Shown here piece after piece: positions 19,329-28,751 of a stretch of DNA of 64,000 nucleotides (its first letter is position 1; every line of letters begins with the position of its first letter). Below the pieces are notes generated by a model, which saw nothing but the letters and a program-made list of their open reading frames with translations, did no database searches and had not been told where the DNA came from. The stretch covers positions 364,072-428,071 of the forward strand of contig NZ_FODC01000006.1 in the NCBI RefSeq assembly GCF_900110275.1. Reading direction: 5' to 3'. A program made the position numbers and the translations under genes. Source of the DNA: Duganella sp. CF517. GTDB taxonomy: Bacteria; Pseudomonadota; Gammaproteobacteria; Burkholderiales; Burkholderiaceae_D.

Positions 19329-20222
19329 ATGACTACGCACTTCATCCGCACCCGTATCGCCGCATGCGCCCTGGCCTTCTCCTTGACATTGCCGGTGCTG
19401 GCCATCGCCGCGCCGGACGTCGCCGTCGCGCCGCAGTACGACACCACCCACGTGTACGTGCAGAACGCCGACATTGACGCCTTCGTCACCAGCTTCGTCA
19501 ACACCTTCGGCGGCAAGGCTTCGCCGCGCGCGGTGTTCACCGTCACGCCGACGCCGAGCAAGACCGCCTCGCAGTATGTGCAAACGCCGGTCGGCATGCT
19601 GTCGGTGTTCGCCTTCCAGACGCCGATACCGTACGGTTTCGGCGCCGAGCGCACCGGCTACCTGGTCACCGACATCAACGACGCCACCAAGGCGGCGGTG
19701 GAAGCGGGCGCCGACGTCACCGTCGAACCGTTCGACGACCCGATCGGCAAGGATGTGCTGATCCAGTGGGCCGGCGGCGTCAACATGCAGCTGTACTGGC
19801 ACACCAAAGCGCCTTCGTACGCGCCGCTGCACTCGGTGCCGGACAACCGCGTGTACGTCTCGCGCGTGTCGGCCGACAAATTCATCGGCCAGTTCAAGCA
19901 GTTCGCGCACGCCAAAGTGGCCAGCGACGAGCAGGTCGACGGCGGCGAGATCGGCCGCGCCGGCGAGCGTATTCGCCGCGTGCACCTGACGTCCAAATTC
20001 GGCAAGATGACGGTGTTCGTCAGCGACGGTAAATTGCCATTCCCATTCGGCCGGGAGACCACCGGCTATCAAGTCGACGACATGGCGGCCACCCTGAACA
20101 AGGCGGCCGCCAATGGCGTGACTGTCTTGTCGCCGCCATACAAAACCAGCAAGGGCAATGTCAGCGCGATGCTGCAATTCCCGGGCGGTTACATCAGCGA
20201 GATCCACGATGCCGCGCACTAG
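19329..20222 (+). CDS. Exported glyoxalase/VOC-fold protein
   Basis: This 297-residue protein has a strong Sec signal peptide (core near ALAFSLTLPVLAIA). The mature part contains two vicinal-oxygen-chelate-like modules, about 45-155 and 165-290, with strands such as TTHVYVQNADIDAFVTSF and GYLVTDINDATKAAVEAGA. A periplasmic glyoxalase-fold protein is uncommon; its ligand is unknown. It overlaps the porin gene by 14 bases, so the two are translationally coupled and probably handle the same compound. Confidence 0.72.
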   Translation: MTTHFIRTRIAACALAFSLTLPVLAIAAPDVAVAPQYDTTHVYVQNADIDAFVTSFVNTFGGKASPRAVFTVTPTPSKTASQYVQTPVGMLSVFAFQTPIPYGFGAERTGYLVTDINDATKAAVEAGADVTVEPFDDPIGKDVLIQWAGGVNMQLYWHTKAPSYAPLHSVPDNRVYVSRVSADKFIGQFKQFAHAKVASDEQVDGGEIGRAGERIRRVHLTSKFGKMTVFVSDGKLPFPFGRETTGYQVDDMAATLNKAAANGVTVLSPPYKTSKGNVSAMLQFPGGYISEIHDAAH

Positions 20223-21645
20223 CCTGGCGCTGCGCCGCTGCGGCGGCGTGCTGGCGCTGGTCGCCGGCGGCGTCGCCGGCGCGCAGACGCTGGCGCCGGC
20301 GGCCGGTGATGCGCCGCTAGCGCCATGCGACGTGAAACGCCCGCCGGTCAACTTCAACCGCTGGAACGAGAACTGGGGCGTGCTGGCCGATCCGTGCCTG
20401 CCACGCCAACCCTTCGACGGGTTGAAATACATCCCGCTCGGCGCGGACGGGCTGTCCTATCTGTCGCTCGGTGGCGGCCTGCGCGAGCGCTATGAACACA
20501 TCGCCACGCCGTTGTTCGGCGCCGGCAGCGCACCCGCCGACGGTTACGTGATCCAGCGCGCCAATGTGCACGCGGACCTGCGGCTTGGCAGCTATGTGCA
20601 GGTGTTCGGCCAGCTGGTCGACGCGCGCGCCTTTCAAAAGCGGTCGATGGCGCCGCCGGACCAGGACAAGCTCGATGTCGAGCAGTTGTTCGTGACGGTG
20701 GCGGTGCCGACCGCCGAAGGCGCCATCAAGGTGCGCGCGGGCCGGCAGGAGATGGCCTTCGACCTGCAGCGCTTCATCGCCGTGCGTGACGGTCCGAACG
20801 TGCGGCAGGCGTTCGATGGCGTCTGGGCCGACTGGGAACATGGTCCGTGGCGGCTGATCGGCTACGTCACGCAGCCGGTGCAGAACCGCAGCGTCGACAG
20901 CTTCGACGACTACTCCAACGGCCATCTGACGTTGAACGGCATCCGCGTCGAACGGCAGGGTGTGGGGCCGGGCGACGTGTCGGGCTACTACTCGCGCTAC
21001 CGGCGCGACAGCGCCCGTTTTCTCGACGCCCAGGGCGACGAACGCCGCGACGTCTACGACCTGCGCTACAGCGGCAAGCGCGGCAACGCCGACTTCGACG
21101 TCGAAGGCATGCTGCAGCACGGCGAGGTCGGCGCCAGGCGCGTCTCGGCATGGGCGATCGGCTCGATCGCCGGCTACACCTTCGCGGGCACGTCGTGGAC
21201 GCCGCGCGTCGGCGTGCAGTTCGACATGGCCTCCGGCGACAGGCACGCCGGCGACGGCAAGCTGGGAACCTTCAATCCGCTGTTCGCCAACGGCTACTAC
21301 TTCTCGCTGGCCGGCCTGACCGGCTACAGCAACCTGGTTCACCTGAAACCATCGGTGACGGTCAAGCCGCTGAAGGTGCTCAGTGTGACGACGGCGCTGG
21401 GCCTGCAATGGCGCCAGACCACCGGCGACGCGGTGTACGTGCAAAGCATGGCGGGCGTGCCGCGCACGGCGGGGCAGGGCGGCCGCTGGACCGGTGCCTA
21501 CGCGCAGCTGCGCACCGACTGGATCGTCAGCCCCAACGTAACGGCGTCACTGGAAGCGGTGCATTTCCAGGCCGGCGACAGCCTGCGCGCGGCCGGCGGC
21601 GGCAGCGCCAACTACCTGGGTATGGAGCTCAAGTTCGGCTGGTAA
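20209..21645 (+). CDS. AlgE-like outer-membrane porin (alginate export family)
   Basis: The 478-residue product starts with a signal peptide (to about AGAQT) and continues as a Gly/Arg/aromatic-rich beta-barrel sequence. Blocks such as LSLGGGLRERYE and VRAGRQEMAFDLQRF are typical of the alginate-export porin family, which mediates anion or organic-acid uptake as often as alginate export. It ends with the outer-membrane-targeting pattern ELKFGW. I use the ATG at 20209. It overlaps the upstream gene, and longer in-frame starts would add residues before the signal peptide. Substrate unknown. Confidence 0.82.
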   Translation: MPRTSLALRRCGGVLALVAGGVAGAQTLAPAAGDAPLAPCDVKRPPVNFNRWNENWGVLADPCLPRQPFDGLKYIPLGADGLSYLSLGGGLRERYEHIATPLFGAGSAPADGYVIQRANVHADLRLGSYVQVFGQLVDARAFQKRSMAPPDQDKLDVEQLFVTVAVPTAEGAIKVRAGRQEMAFDLQRFIAVRDGPNVRQAFDGVWADWEHGPWRLIGYVTQPVQNRSVDSFDDYSNGHLTLNGIRVERQGVGPGDVSGYYSRYRRDSARFLDAQGDERRDVYDLRYSGKRGNADFDVEGMLQHGEVGARRVSAWAIGSIAGYTFAGTSWTPRVGVQFDMASGDRHAGDGKLGTFNPLFANGYYFSLAGLTGYSNLVHLKPSVTVKPLKVLSVTTALGLQWRQTTGDAVYVQSMAGVPRTAGQGGRWTGAYAQLRTDWIVSPNVTASLEAVHFQAGDSLRAAGGGSANYLGMELKFGW

Positions 21646-21646
21646 G

Positions 21647-21767
21647 CCCGGGGTTTTTATGCAATTAACCCGCGGGGTCAAGTCTGACATTCAGACACGA
21701 ACTGAACCGCTCCAATGGTTTAGCTCGTGTCCGAATGCCAGACTTGACCCCGGGGTTTTATGCAATT
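21647..21767. repeat. Direct repeats flanking hairpin element B
   Basis: A near-identical sequence of about 20 bases (CCCGGGG, a run of four or five T, then ATGCAATT) occurs at 21647-21666 and again at 21748-21767, on either side of the palindrome at 21673-21752. It may be a duplicated insertion target or a second element unit. Confidence 0.6.
21673..21752. repeat. GGGGTCA palindromic hairpin element B
   Basis: The left arm from 21673 pairs with the right arm ending at 21752 over about 32 bases with three or four mismatches, then continues through a short AACC/GGTT inner stem. The ends are CGGGGTCAAGTCT and AGACTTGACCCCG. The inner GACATTC/GAATG part matches element C at 45307. It lies 27 bases after the porin gene stop and may also terminate it. 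Confidence 0.82.
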
Positions 21768-21820
21768 GGTCTGTTATGCCGCTCACCATCACCGATCCGA
21801 TGACCGGCTAAAGCAGGCCG

Positions 21821-22027
21821 TCAGTACTCCTGCTTGATGATCTCGGTGATCTGTTTGAGCTCCTGGATCACCAGCGGTACAAAAGTCAGCAGATGGTGCT
21901 CCTCCATCCATTGCCTGGCGTCGGCGCTGTCCGGCGCGATGCCGTCGCGCGCGCGCAGGGTTTCAGCTTGGCGGATCGCCGCGAGCGTGCGGATCTGAAT
22001 GGCGATGCTGAGGTCCGAGTATTCCAT
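21821..22027 (-). CDS. Small hypothetical protein
   Basis: This is a 68-residue mainly helical protein with no recognised family. AAGGA precedes the ATG at 22027 by about eight bases; the open frame extends further upstream but without a site. The C-terminal ELKQITEIIKQEY is amphipathic. Its acidic/hydrophobic helices could mediate protein contact. It stands alone between the porin gene and the helicase gene. Confidence 0.6.
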   Translation of the reverse strand: MEYSDLSIAIQIRTLAAIRQAETLRARDGIAPDSADARQWMEEHHLLTFVPLVIQELKQITEIIKQEY

Positions 22028-22150
22028 GTGTGTCCTTTGTGAGATCTGGCGCTGAACCGCCATCGTAGCGAACCCTGCGGAACAGCCCGGCACGATTCCT
22101 ATTGGAAATCAAAGTGTGGCATGTAAGTCACCCCGCTTCGCCACAACGAA

Positions 22151-22207
22151 AGCAACAACAAGGTGGCGATCGTCACGGATGCCAGTTCGGACATCGGCCG
22201 CGTCCGG
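22151..22207 (+). pseudogene. Relic of a short-chain dehydrogenase N-terminus
   Basis: In one plus-strand frame the sequence reads NKVAIVTDASSDIGR. This is the first strand and glycine-rich loop of an SDR enzyme (normally KVAIVTGASSGIGR), with both loop glycines changed to Asp. There is no start codon or SDR sequence beyond it in frame; a shifted frame gives a weak match (LLADGGVSV). It overlaps the 3' end of the helicase gene on the other strand. Confidence 0.45.
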
Positions 22208-25200
22208 CTTCACCACGCGGTCTTGCCTGCTGGCCGACGGCGGCGTTTCCGTCGACCGCACGAAGGCCGCGATATCGGCGCGCGACCAGCTGGGCGTGCA
22301 GCAGTTCGCGCTCGGCCGGGTCGGGCGTTTGCAGGTAACGGAATTTGCCGGCGACGATGGCGGCCACCGGCAGGCCGTCGCGGAACAGCACGCGGTTGCC
22401 GGCCAGCGCCGGCACCTTGTCACCCGTCAGCAAGGTGCCGCACAGGTTGAGCGGGTCGACGCCGGAGATGCCGACGAAGCCGCCGTCGTGCGGCCGGCGG
22501 CGCATCTCGCGCAGCAGCGGAATCGCCTCGGGCAGCGCGAACTGCTCGCCCGACAGGCCGGCCACGAAACGGCCGCCGCGAATCTCGCCGCGCGCCTCGA
22601 GCCGGTGGTACACCGGCAGCAGTTCGCGCCATGGCGGCAGCCACGCGGCCTCGCGCTCGAGCAGGCGCCAAAACATCACGCCGTAGCGGCGCAGCAGCGT
22701 CAGGGCGATGTGCTCCAGCGTTTGCGGGTCGGTGCGCGGCCGCCGCGGCGCCGTGGCCGTTGCCGGCTTGCGCGCCTGCGGCGCCGGCTGGGTCGCGGCC
22801 ACCGCATCGTCGTCGTCGGCGCCGCCGTCGACCGTCAACCCGGTGAAGCGCTCGGTGATGGTGACGCCGTCGGCGCGCCGCACCAGCGCCCAGCGGCCCG
22901 CCTCCTCCATGGTCGGCCCGGCGCCACGGCGGCGCCGCTTGTCCATCGTGGCGCGCTTGTTCGCCGGCAGCAGCATGGCGCGCAGGCCGGCGTAGCTGTC
23001 GGCGTTGACCAGCCCCGTGGCCACCAGCTCGCCCAGCGTGGTTTCCAGTTCGACCGGCAGCAGCCGGGCGTCGCGCGAGAGCTCGTCGAAGAACATGGCG
23101 CCCTCGCGCCGCAGCGCCTCGAGCACGCGCGCCGCGCGCGGCGACACCTCCACCTCGACGGCGACGGCCGGCAGCGCGTGCCACAGGCCGAGCTGCCTGC
23201 GCGGCAGCAGCACCAGCGGCGTGCCGCGCACCGGGCCGCCGGCGGCGCTGGCGGGCGCGCCGACGCGCGTCCAAACCACCTTGCCGGCCCGGCACAAGTC
23301 ATCGAGCCACAGCATCGAGTAGTCCTGCATGCGCAATGCAAGCAGCTCGCTTTCCCAGGCGCCGGCCGCCGCCTCGTAGCCCTCCAGTTGCGCCAGTATC
23401 GTGGGCAGCGCCTCGCTGCCGCGCAGCCGCGCGTCCTCCGCCAGGTGCTGCCACTCGAACAGGAAGCGCATGAAGTCCTGCCGTTCGACCGGTTCGATCT
23501 CGCGCCGCAGGCTTCTGATGGTGTAGCGGTGGATGCGCGCCAGCAGGTGCCGTTCGCACCATTCTTCTTCGCCGACACCGGGCGTGAAGCGCCCGCGCAT
23601 CACGTAGCCTTCGCTTTCGAGCGCGGTCAGCGCGATGGCGGCGTCGCCCTCCGATAGGCCGAGCGGCGCGGCGATGGCCGCCAGCGGACGCGGACCGAAG
23701 CCGCTCAGGCGCGCGCGCAGAAGCTCGACCAGCGCGTCGTCGCGCGTCCACGGCTCGTCGCCGTCGCCGGCCGCGAGGCGCTCCGGGATCGTCAGCGCCG
23801 GCGTGGCGACGGCGTCAGGGTAGGCCGCCCGCAGGCACGCCAGGCGCTCCAGCGCCACCCACAGGTCGGCGCCGCCGCCGTGCAAACGGGTGGCGCGCCC
23901 GCCGGCCGCCAGCGCCGCCAGCAGCGTGTTCCAGCCTTCGCCGGCCGCCGCTTCTTGTTGCGTCACGCACGCCAGCGACATCAGCGCCTCGTGCATCTCG
24001 TCGCCGTTGCGCGGTTCCGGCCAGGCCTCGGCGGCCACCGCCTCGATGGCGCCGGCGTCGAGCGCGCCCAGGTCGTCGCCGGAGGCCGGATCGGTCCAGC
24101 GGCGGTTGACGACCGCCTGCGTGCGGCGCTCCTCCAGCGGCGCGTCGTCGAGGAAGGCGTAGGGCCGGGCGTTGAGGATTTCCATCGCCAGCGGCGACGG
24201 CGCCGGCAGGTCGCGCGACAGCAGCCGTACCTCGCCCGCCTCCATGCGGCGCAACAGGGCCAGCCAGCCCTCGCTGTCCATCGCCTCGTGCAGGCAGTCG
24301 TCGAGCGTCTGGTCGACCAGCGGATGGCTCGGCAGCTCGCGCTCGCCGACGATGTTCTCCAGGCACGCCGCCTGGTCGGGGAAGACGGCGGCCAGCAGGT
24401 CGTCGCTCTTCATGCGCTGCAGCTGCGGCGCGACCTTGCGTCCGCCCGCGTAGCGCGGCAGGGCCAGCGCGGTGGTGGCGTTCCAGCGCCACCGCACGTT
24501 GAACAGCGGCGCGTCGAGCAGCGCCTGGATCAGCACATGCTCGGCGCTGGACGAGCGCAGGTAGCGCCACACCTCGTCGAGCGGGAAGCTGTGGGTGTCC
24601 GACAGCGACAGCACGATCGCGTCCTCGGTGGCGGCGGCCTGCAGCTCGAAGTTGAAGGTGCGGCAGAAGCGCTTGCGCAGCGCCAGTCCCCAGGCGCGGT
24701 TGATGCGGCTGCCGTACGGCGAGTGCAGCACCAGCTGCATGCCGCCCGAGGCGTCGAAGAAGCGTTCCATCACCAGCGTGTCGCGGGTCGGCAGCGCGCC
24801 CAGGGCGGAGCGGGCGCGGGCCAGGTAGTCGACGATCTGGCCGGCGGCGTCGTCGTTCAGGCCGAGGTGTTCGAACAGCCAGTCGGTGGCGTGGTCGATG
24901 GCGGCGGCGCCTTCCCTTTCGCCCAGCAGGCGGTCGATCTCGCCGCGCAGGCGCGCCACGCCGGCCGACAGTTCGTCGCTGCGGCCGGGCGCCTCGCCCA
25001 GCCAGAACGGGATGTTGGGGGCGGCGCCGTGGGCGTCCTCGACCCGCACCTTGCCGGCCTCCACGCGCTGGATGCGGTACGAGGTGTTCCCGAGCTGGAA
25101 AACGTCGCCGGCCAGGCTTTCGACGGCGAAGTCCTCGTGCACGGTGCCGATGTTGTGGCCCTGCGGCTCGAGCACCACGGTGAAGTCGGCGTTGTCGGGG

Positions 25201-26708
25201 ATGGTGCCGCCGGAGGTGACGGCGGTCAGCTTGCCGCCGCGCCGCGCGCGCACGGTGCCGCTGACGGCGTCGCGGTGCAGGTAGGCGCCGCGCACGCCCT
25301 GGCGCCCGGTGTAGCCCTCGGTGAGCATGCGCAGCACGGCGTCGAAGCGGGCCCGCTCCAGCGCGGCGTACGGCGCGGCGCGGCGCACCAGGTCGAACAG
25401 CTCGTCCTCGCGCCATTCGCGCCCGCCCACTTCGGCGACGATCTGCTGCGCCAGCACGTCGAGCGGCGCGACCGGGATGCGCAGCGCGTCGAGTTCATCG
25501 CGGCGCACGCAGTCGAGCAGCGCCGCGCATTCGATCAAGTCGTCGCGCGAGGTGGGGAACAGGCGCCCCTTGGGCAGGCCGCCGACGTGGTGGCCGGAGC
25601 GGCCGACCCGCTGCAGGAAGGAGGCGATGCCGCGCGGGGAGCCGATCTGGCACACCAGGTCGACGTCGCCGATGTCGATGCCCAGCTCCAGCGAGGCGGT
25701 GGCGATCAGCACTTGCAGCTCGCCGCGCTTGAGGCGCTGCTCGGCGTCGAGCCGGTATTCCTTGGCCAGGCTGCCATGGTGCGCGGCCACGTGTTCGGCG
25801 CCGAGGCGCTCGCCCAGGTGGCGCGCCATGCGCTCGGCCATGCGCCGGGTGTTGACGAACACCAGGGTGGTGCGGTGCAGGACGGTCAATTCGGCCAGCC
25901 GGTCGTAGACGCGTTCCCACACCTCGTTGGGCATGACCGCCTCCAGCGGCACCGGCGGCAGTTCCAGCCCCAGGTCGCGCGCGCGCACGTGGCCGACGTC
26001 GACCACCGCGCAGTCGCGGCCGGCGCCGGACAGGAAACGCGCCACCGCCGACAACGGCTTTTGCGTGGCCGACAGACCGATGCGCACCGGCGCGCGCTGG
26101 CCCGCCGCCTCGCACAGGGCGTCGAGCCGTTCGAGGCTGAGCGACAGATGGCTGCCGCGCTTGCCGCCGGCGACGGCGTGGATCTCGTCGACGATCACGG
26201 TGCGCACGCCGGCCAGCATGGCGCGGCCGCTGTCGGAGCCGAGCAGCACGTACAGCGACTCCGGCGTCGAGACCAGGATGTGCGGCGGCCGGCGGCGCAT
26301 GGCGTTGCGCTCGGCCTGGGTGGTGTCGCCGGTGCGCACGGCGGCGCGGATGCCGTGCGGCGGCAGCGACATGGCCGCCAGCTCGCGGTCGATGCCTTCC
26401 AGCGGCGCCAGCAGGTTGACGCGGATGTCGTTCGACAGCGCCTTGAGCGGCGATACGTACAGCACCCGCGTCTGGTCCGGCAGCGGCGTGGCGCCGCTCT
26501 CGCGCACCAGCGCGTCGATCGCAGCCAGGAAGGCGGTCAGGGTTTTACCGGAACCGGTCGGCGCGGCGATCAGCGTCGGCGAGCCGCCCTGGATCAGCGG
26601 CCACGCGCGCCGCTGCGCCTCGGTGGCGGCGGGGAAGCTGGCGCCGAACCACGCCGCCACGGCGGGATGGAAGTCATGCCAGATATCAATAATCTCACGC
26701 GGTTTCAT
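22173..26708 (-). CDS. Lhr-type DEAD/DEAH-box helicase (Lhr family, large form)
   Basis: This 1511-residue protein is a superfamily 2 helicase of the Lhr family, long form. The RecA-like core spans residues 1-400: motif I APTGSGKT, motif II VDEIH, motif III LSATQ, motif VI QRVGRSGH. An Lhr winged-helix/beta-barrel region follows, then a long C-terminal extension as in E. coli Lhr. Lhr proteins unwind DNA and RNA:DNA and take part in repair. The start at 26708 matches the family N-terminus (MKPREIIDIWHDFHP). Much longer upstream reading is out of family. The last residues (about 20) run into an SDR relic, so the 3' end may have been altered by rearrangement. Confidence 0.92.
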   Translation of the reverse strand: MKPREIIDIWHDFHPAVAAWFGASFPAATEAQRRAWPLIQGGSPTLIAAPTGSGKTLTAFLAAIDALVRESGATPLPDQTRVLYVSPLKALSNDIRVNLLAPLEGIDRELAAMSLPPHGIRAAVRTGDTTQAERNAMRRRPPHILVSTPESLYVLLGSDSGRAMLAGVRTVIVDEIHAVAGGKRGSHLSLSLERLDALCEAAGQRAPVRIGLSATQKPLSAVARFLSGAGRDCAVVDVGHVRARDLGLELPPVPLEAVMPNEVWERVYDRLAELTVLHRTTLVFVNTRRMAERMARHLGERLGAEHVAAHHGSLAKEYRLDAEQRLKRGELQVLIATASLELGIDIGDVDLVCQIGSPRGIASFLQRVGRSGHHVGGLPKGRLFPTSRDDLIECAALLDCVRRDELDALRIPVAPLDVLAQQIVAEVGGREWREDELFDLVRRAAPYAALERARFDAVLRMLTEGYTGRQGVRGAYLHRDAVSGTVRARRGGKLTAVTSGGTIPDNADFTVVLEPQGHNIGTVHEDFAVESLAGDVFQLGNTSYRIQRVEAGKVRVEDAHGAAPNIPFWLGEAPGRSDELSAGVARLRGEIDRLLGEREGAAAIDHATDWLFEHLGLNDDAAGQIVDYLARARSALGALPTRDTLVMERFFDASGGMQLVLHSPYGSRINRAWGLALRKRFCRTFNFELQAAATEDAIVLSLSDTHSFPLDEVWRYLRSSSAEHVLIQALLDAPLFNVRWRWNATTALALPRYAGGRKVAPQLQRMKSDDLLAAVFPDQAACLENIVGERELPSHPLVDQTLDDCLHEAMDSEGWLALLRRMEAGEVRLLSRDLPAPSPLAMEILNARPYAFLDDAPLEERRTQAVVNRRWTDPASGDDLGALDAGAIEAVAAEAWPEPRNGDEMHEALMSLACVTQQEAAAGEGWNTLLAALAAGGRATRLHGGGADLWVALERLACLRAAYPDAVATPALTIPERLAAGDGDEPWTRDDALVELLRARLSGFGPRPLAAIAAPLGLSEGDAAIALTALESEGYVMRGRFTPGVGEEEWCERHLLARIHRYTIRSLRREIEPVERQDFMRFLFEWQHLAEDARLRGSEALPTILAQLEGYEAAAGAWESELLALRMQDYSMLWLDDLCRAGKVVWTRVGAPASAAGGPVRGTPLVLLPRRQLGLWHALPAVAVEVEVSPRAARVLEALRREGAMFFDELSRDARLLPVELETTLGELVATGLVNADSYAGLRAMLLPANKRATMDKRRRRGAGPTMEEAGRWALVRRADGVTITERFTGLTVDGGADDDDAVAATQPAPQARKPATATAPRRPRTDPQTLEHIALTLLRRYGVMFWRLLEREAAWLPPWRELLPVYHRLEARGEIRGGRFVAGLSGEQFALPEAIPLLREMRRRPHDGGFVGISGVDPLNLCGTLLTGDKVPALAGNRVLFRDGLPVAAIVAGKFRYLQTPDPAERELLHAQLVARRYRGLRAVDGNAAVGQQARPRGEAGRGRCPNWHP

Positions 26709-26883
26709 TGGCGATGATGACGCAAAGAAAGGTCGGGCCGGGGCCCCGGTTTTCCATTTTACCCGGCAGCGCGCAGCCGCGTGTGGCGTGGCGGAAGTCG
26801 ATTGGCGACTAGTGTGCCCGAGCGAACATACAGTCCGGCGGCGCGGCAGCATGATGAGATCATCTTTACAATGTCTTGACTGG

Positions 26884-27969
26884 ATGGCCATGCCTGCCCT
26901 GCTTTCGCTGATTTCCGCTCCCGTTCCCGTTCCCGCCCCCGCGCCGACGCTCGACGCGGCCACCGCGCTGCGCGCGCTGCTGCGGCGCGAACGCGGCGGC
27001 GCGGCCACGCCGGCGGAACTGCTGCGGCGCATCGCGGCCGAGGGGCTGGACCGCCTGCCGCCGCCCGGCGGCGGCGCCACGGCGCGGCGCTGGCGCGCGC
27101 TGGCCGCCGTGGGCGGGCACGATCTAAGCCTGGTCAAACTGTACGAGGGCCACACCGACGCCCTGGCCATCCTGGCCGAGCTGGGGACGGCGGCGCCGGC
27201 CGACGCGCTGTGGGGCGTCTGGTGCGCCGAGCCGCCCGACGGGCGGGTCGCGCTGCGAAGCGCCGCGGCCGGCACGGTGACGCTGTCGGGCCGCAAGCAA
27301 TGGTGCTCGGGCGCCGCCACCGTGAGCCACGCGCTGGTCAGCTGCTGGGATGACGACGGCCGGCCGTGGCTCGCCGCCGTCGCGCTCGACCAGCCCGGCG
27401 TGACCGTGACGGCCGACGGCTGGCACGCCGTCGGCATGGCCGGCAGCGCCAGCGTCGACGTGCTGTTCGACGATGCCGAGGCGCGCCTGGTCGGCGCCTC
27501 CGGCGCGTATGTGCATCGCGCCGGCTTCTGGCACGGCGGCGCCGGCATCGCCGCCTGCTGGTACGGGGCGGCGCAGGCCATTGGCGATTATCTGCACGCG
27601 GCGGTGCGCGCCGGCGCCGCGCGCCAGGCCGCCGATCCGCACCGGCTGGCGCAGCTCGGCATGGTCGATGTCGCGCTGGCCGGCGCGGCGGCGGTGCTGC
27701 GCGAGAGCGCCGCCGCCATCGACGCCGATCCGGCCGCCGACGCCGGCCCGCTGGCGCTGCGCGCGCGCCTGACCGTCGAAGCGGCGGCCACGCTGGTGCT
27801 GCAGCACGCCACCCGGGCGCTGGGGGCGACGCCGTTGTGCCGCGACCCGCACTTCGCCCGCCTGGCGGCCGATTTGCCGGTGTTCCTGCGCCAGAGCCAC
27901 GCCGAGCGCGATCTGGCGGCGCTGGGCGGCATGCTGGGCGAGAAGGAGGACACGCCATGGGCGCTATGA
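26884..27969 (+). CDS. Acyl-CoA dehydrogenase-like flavoprotein
   Basis: The 361-residue protein resembles the acyl-CoA dehydrogenase fold. GTVTLSGRKQWCSGAATV matches the mid-domain beta-barrel that holds FAD. A helical C-terminal domain follows, with QATRALG-like features (HATRALGATPL). The first 110 residues are Ala-rich and divergent. The start is uncertain (26884 or 26890; also 26851) because no Shine-Dalgarno is visible. The gene opens a tightly coupled set; its end overlaps the PIG-L gene by 13 bases. The substrate is unknown. The context suggests modification of a glycosylated or acylated small molecule. Confidence 0.78.
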   Translation: MAMPALLSLISAPVPVPAPAPTLDAATALRALLRRERGGAATPAELLRRIAAEGLDRLPPPGGGATARRWRALAAVGGHDLSLVKLYEGHTDALAILAELGTAAPADALWGVWCAEPPDGRVALRSAAAGTVTLSGRKQWCSGAATVSHALVSCWDDDGRPWLAAVALDQPGVTVTADGWHAVGMAGSASVDVLFDDAEARLVGASGAYVHRAGFWHGGAGIAACWYGAAQAIGDYLHAAVRAGAARQAADPHRLAQLGMVDVALAGAAAVLRESAAAIDADPAADAGPLALRARLTVEAAATLVLQHATRALGATPLCRDPHFARLAADLPVFLRQSHAERDLAALGGMLGEKEDTPWAL

Positions 27970-28751
27970 TCGACGACGGCGCCGCCGCGCGCCATATCGC
28001 CGGCGAGGGCACGCCCGACGCCAGCTGGCAAGCGTGGGGCGGGCTGCAGGACCTGCCTCCGGTCTCCGCCGCGGCGCTGGTGCCGCCGGGACGGCGCGCC
28101 GTCATCGTCGCCCCGCATCCGGACGACGAGGTGCTGGCCTGCGGCGGCCTGCTGCAATTGCTGGCGGCGCAGGGCACCCATACGGTGCTGGTGGCGGTCA
28201 CCGACGGCACCGGCAGCCATCCCGGTTCGACCACGATCACGCCGGAGCAGCTGGCGCGCCTGCGTCCGCGCGAAACCGAGGCGGCGCTGCGCGCGTTGGG
28301 CCTGGACGCGCCGGCCGGCAAGCCAGCGCCACGGATCTTGCGCGCCCGGCTGCCGGACGGCGCGGTCGCCGCGTCGCTGGACCAGCTGCAAACGCTGTTG
28401 CTGCAAATGCTGCGGCCCGACGACGTAGTGTTCGTCACCTGGCGCCGCGACGGCCACCCGGACCACGAGGCGTGCGGCCTGGCCGCCGCCATGGCCGCCA
28501 GCGCCTGCCGCGCGACCCTGGTCGAGATGCCGGTGTGGAGCTGGCACTGGGCCGCGCCGGGCGACGTGCGCCTGCCGTGGCGCCGCGCGCGCCGCCTGGC
28601 GCTGGACGAGGAAGTACTACGGCGCAAGCGCAAGGCGGTCGAATGCTTCGCCAGCCAGCTGCGCGACGATCCCTCCACCGGCCAGCCGGCCATCCTGCCG
28701 CCGCATGTGCTGGCGCGCTTGCTGCATCCCTACGAAATCTACTTCACATGA
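27957..28751 (+). CDS. PIG-L/LmbE family deacetylase
   Basis: This 264-residue zinc-dependent N-deacetylase family member has the metal motif HPDDE at residues 54-58 and a second metal/catalytic stretch DGHPDHEACG near residue 160. PIG-L enzymes remove acetyl groups from N-acetylglucosamine-type substrates. AAGGAGG lies seven bases before the ATG. The start overlaps the dehydrogenase gene by 13 bases, and the stop overlaps the methyltransferase ATG (ATGA), so translation is coupled in both directions. Confidence 0.9.
   Translation: MGAMIDDGAAARHIAGEGTPDASWQAWGGLQDLPPVSAAALVPPGRRAVIVAPHPDDEVLACGGLLQLLAAQGTHTVLVAVTDGTGSHPGSTTITPEQLARLRPRETEAALRALGLDAPAGKPAPRILRARLPDGAVAASLDQLQTLLLQMLRPDDVVFVTWRRDGHPDHEACGLAAAMAASACRATLVEMPVWSWHWAAPGDVRLPWRRARRLALDEEVLRRKRKAVECFASQLRDDPSTGQPAILPPHVLARLLHPYEIYFT

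Noticed and set aside
23880..26717. Long plus-strand open frame opposite the Lhr helicase
   Set aside because: Low-complexity antisense shadow; the minus strand carries all helicase motifs.
26709..27581. N-terminal extension of the helicase frame by about 290 codons
   Set aside because: It is antisense to the acyl-CoA dehydrogenase-like gene and precedes the family N-terminus MKPREIIDIW.
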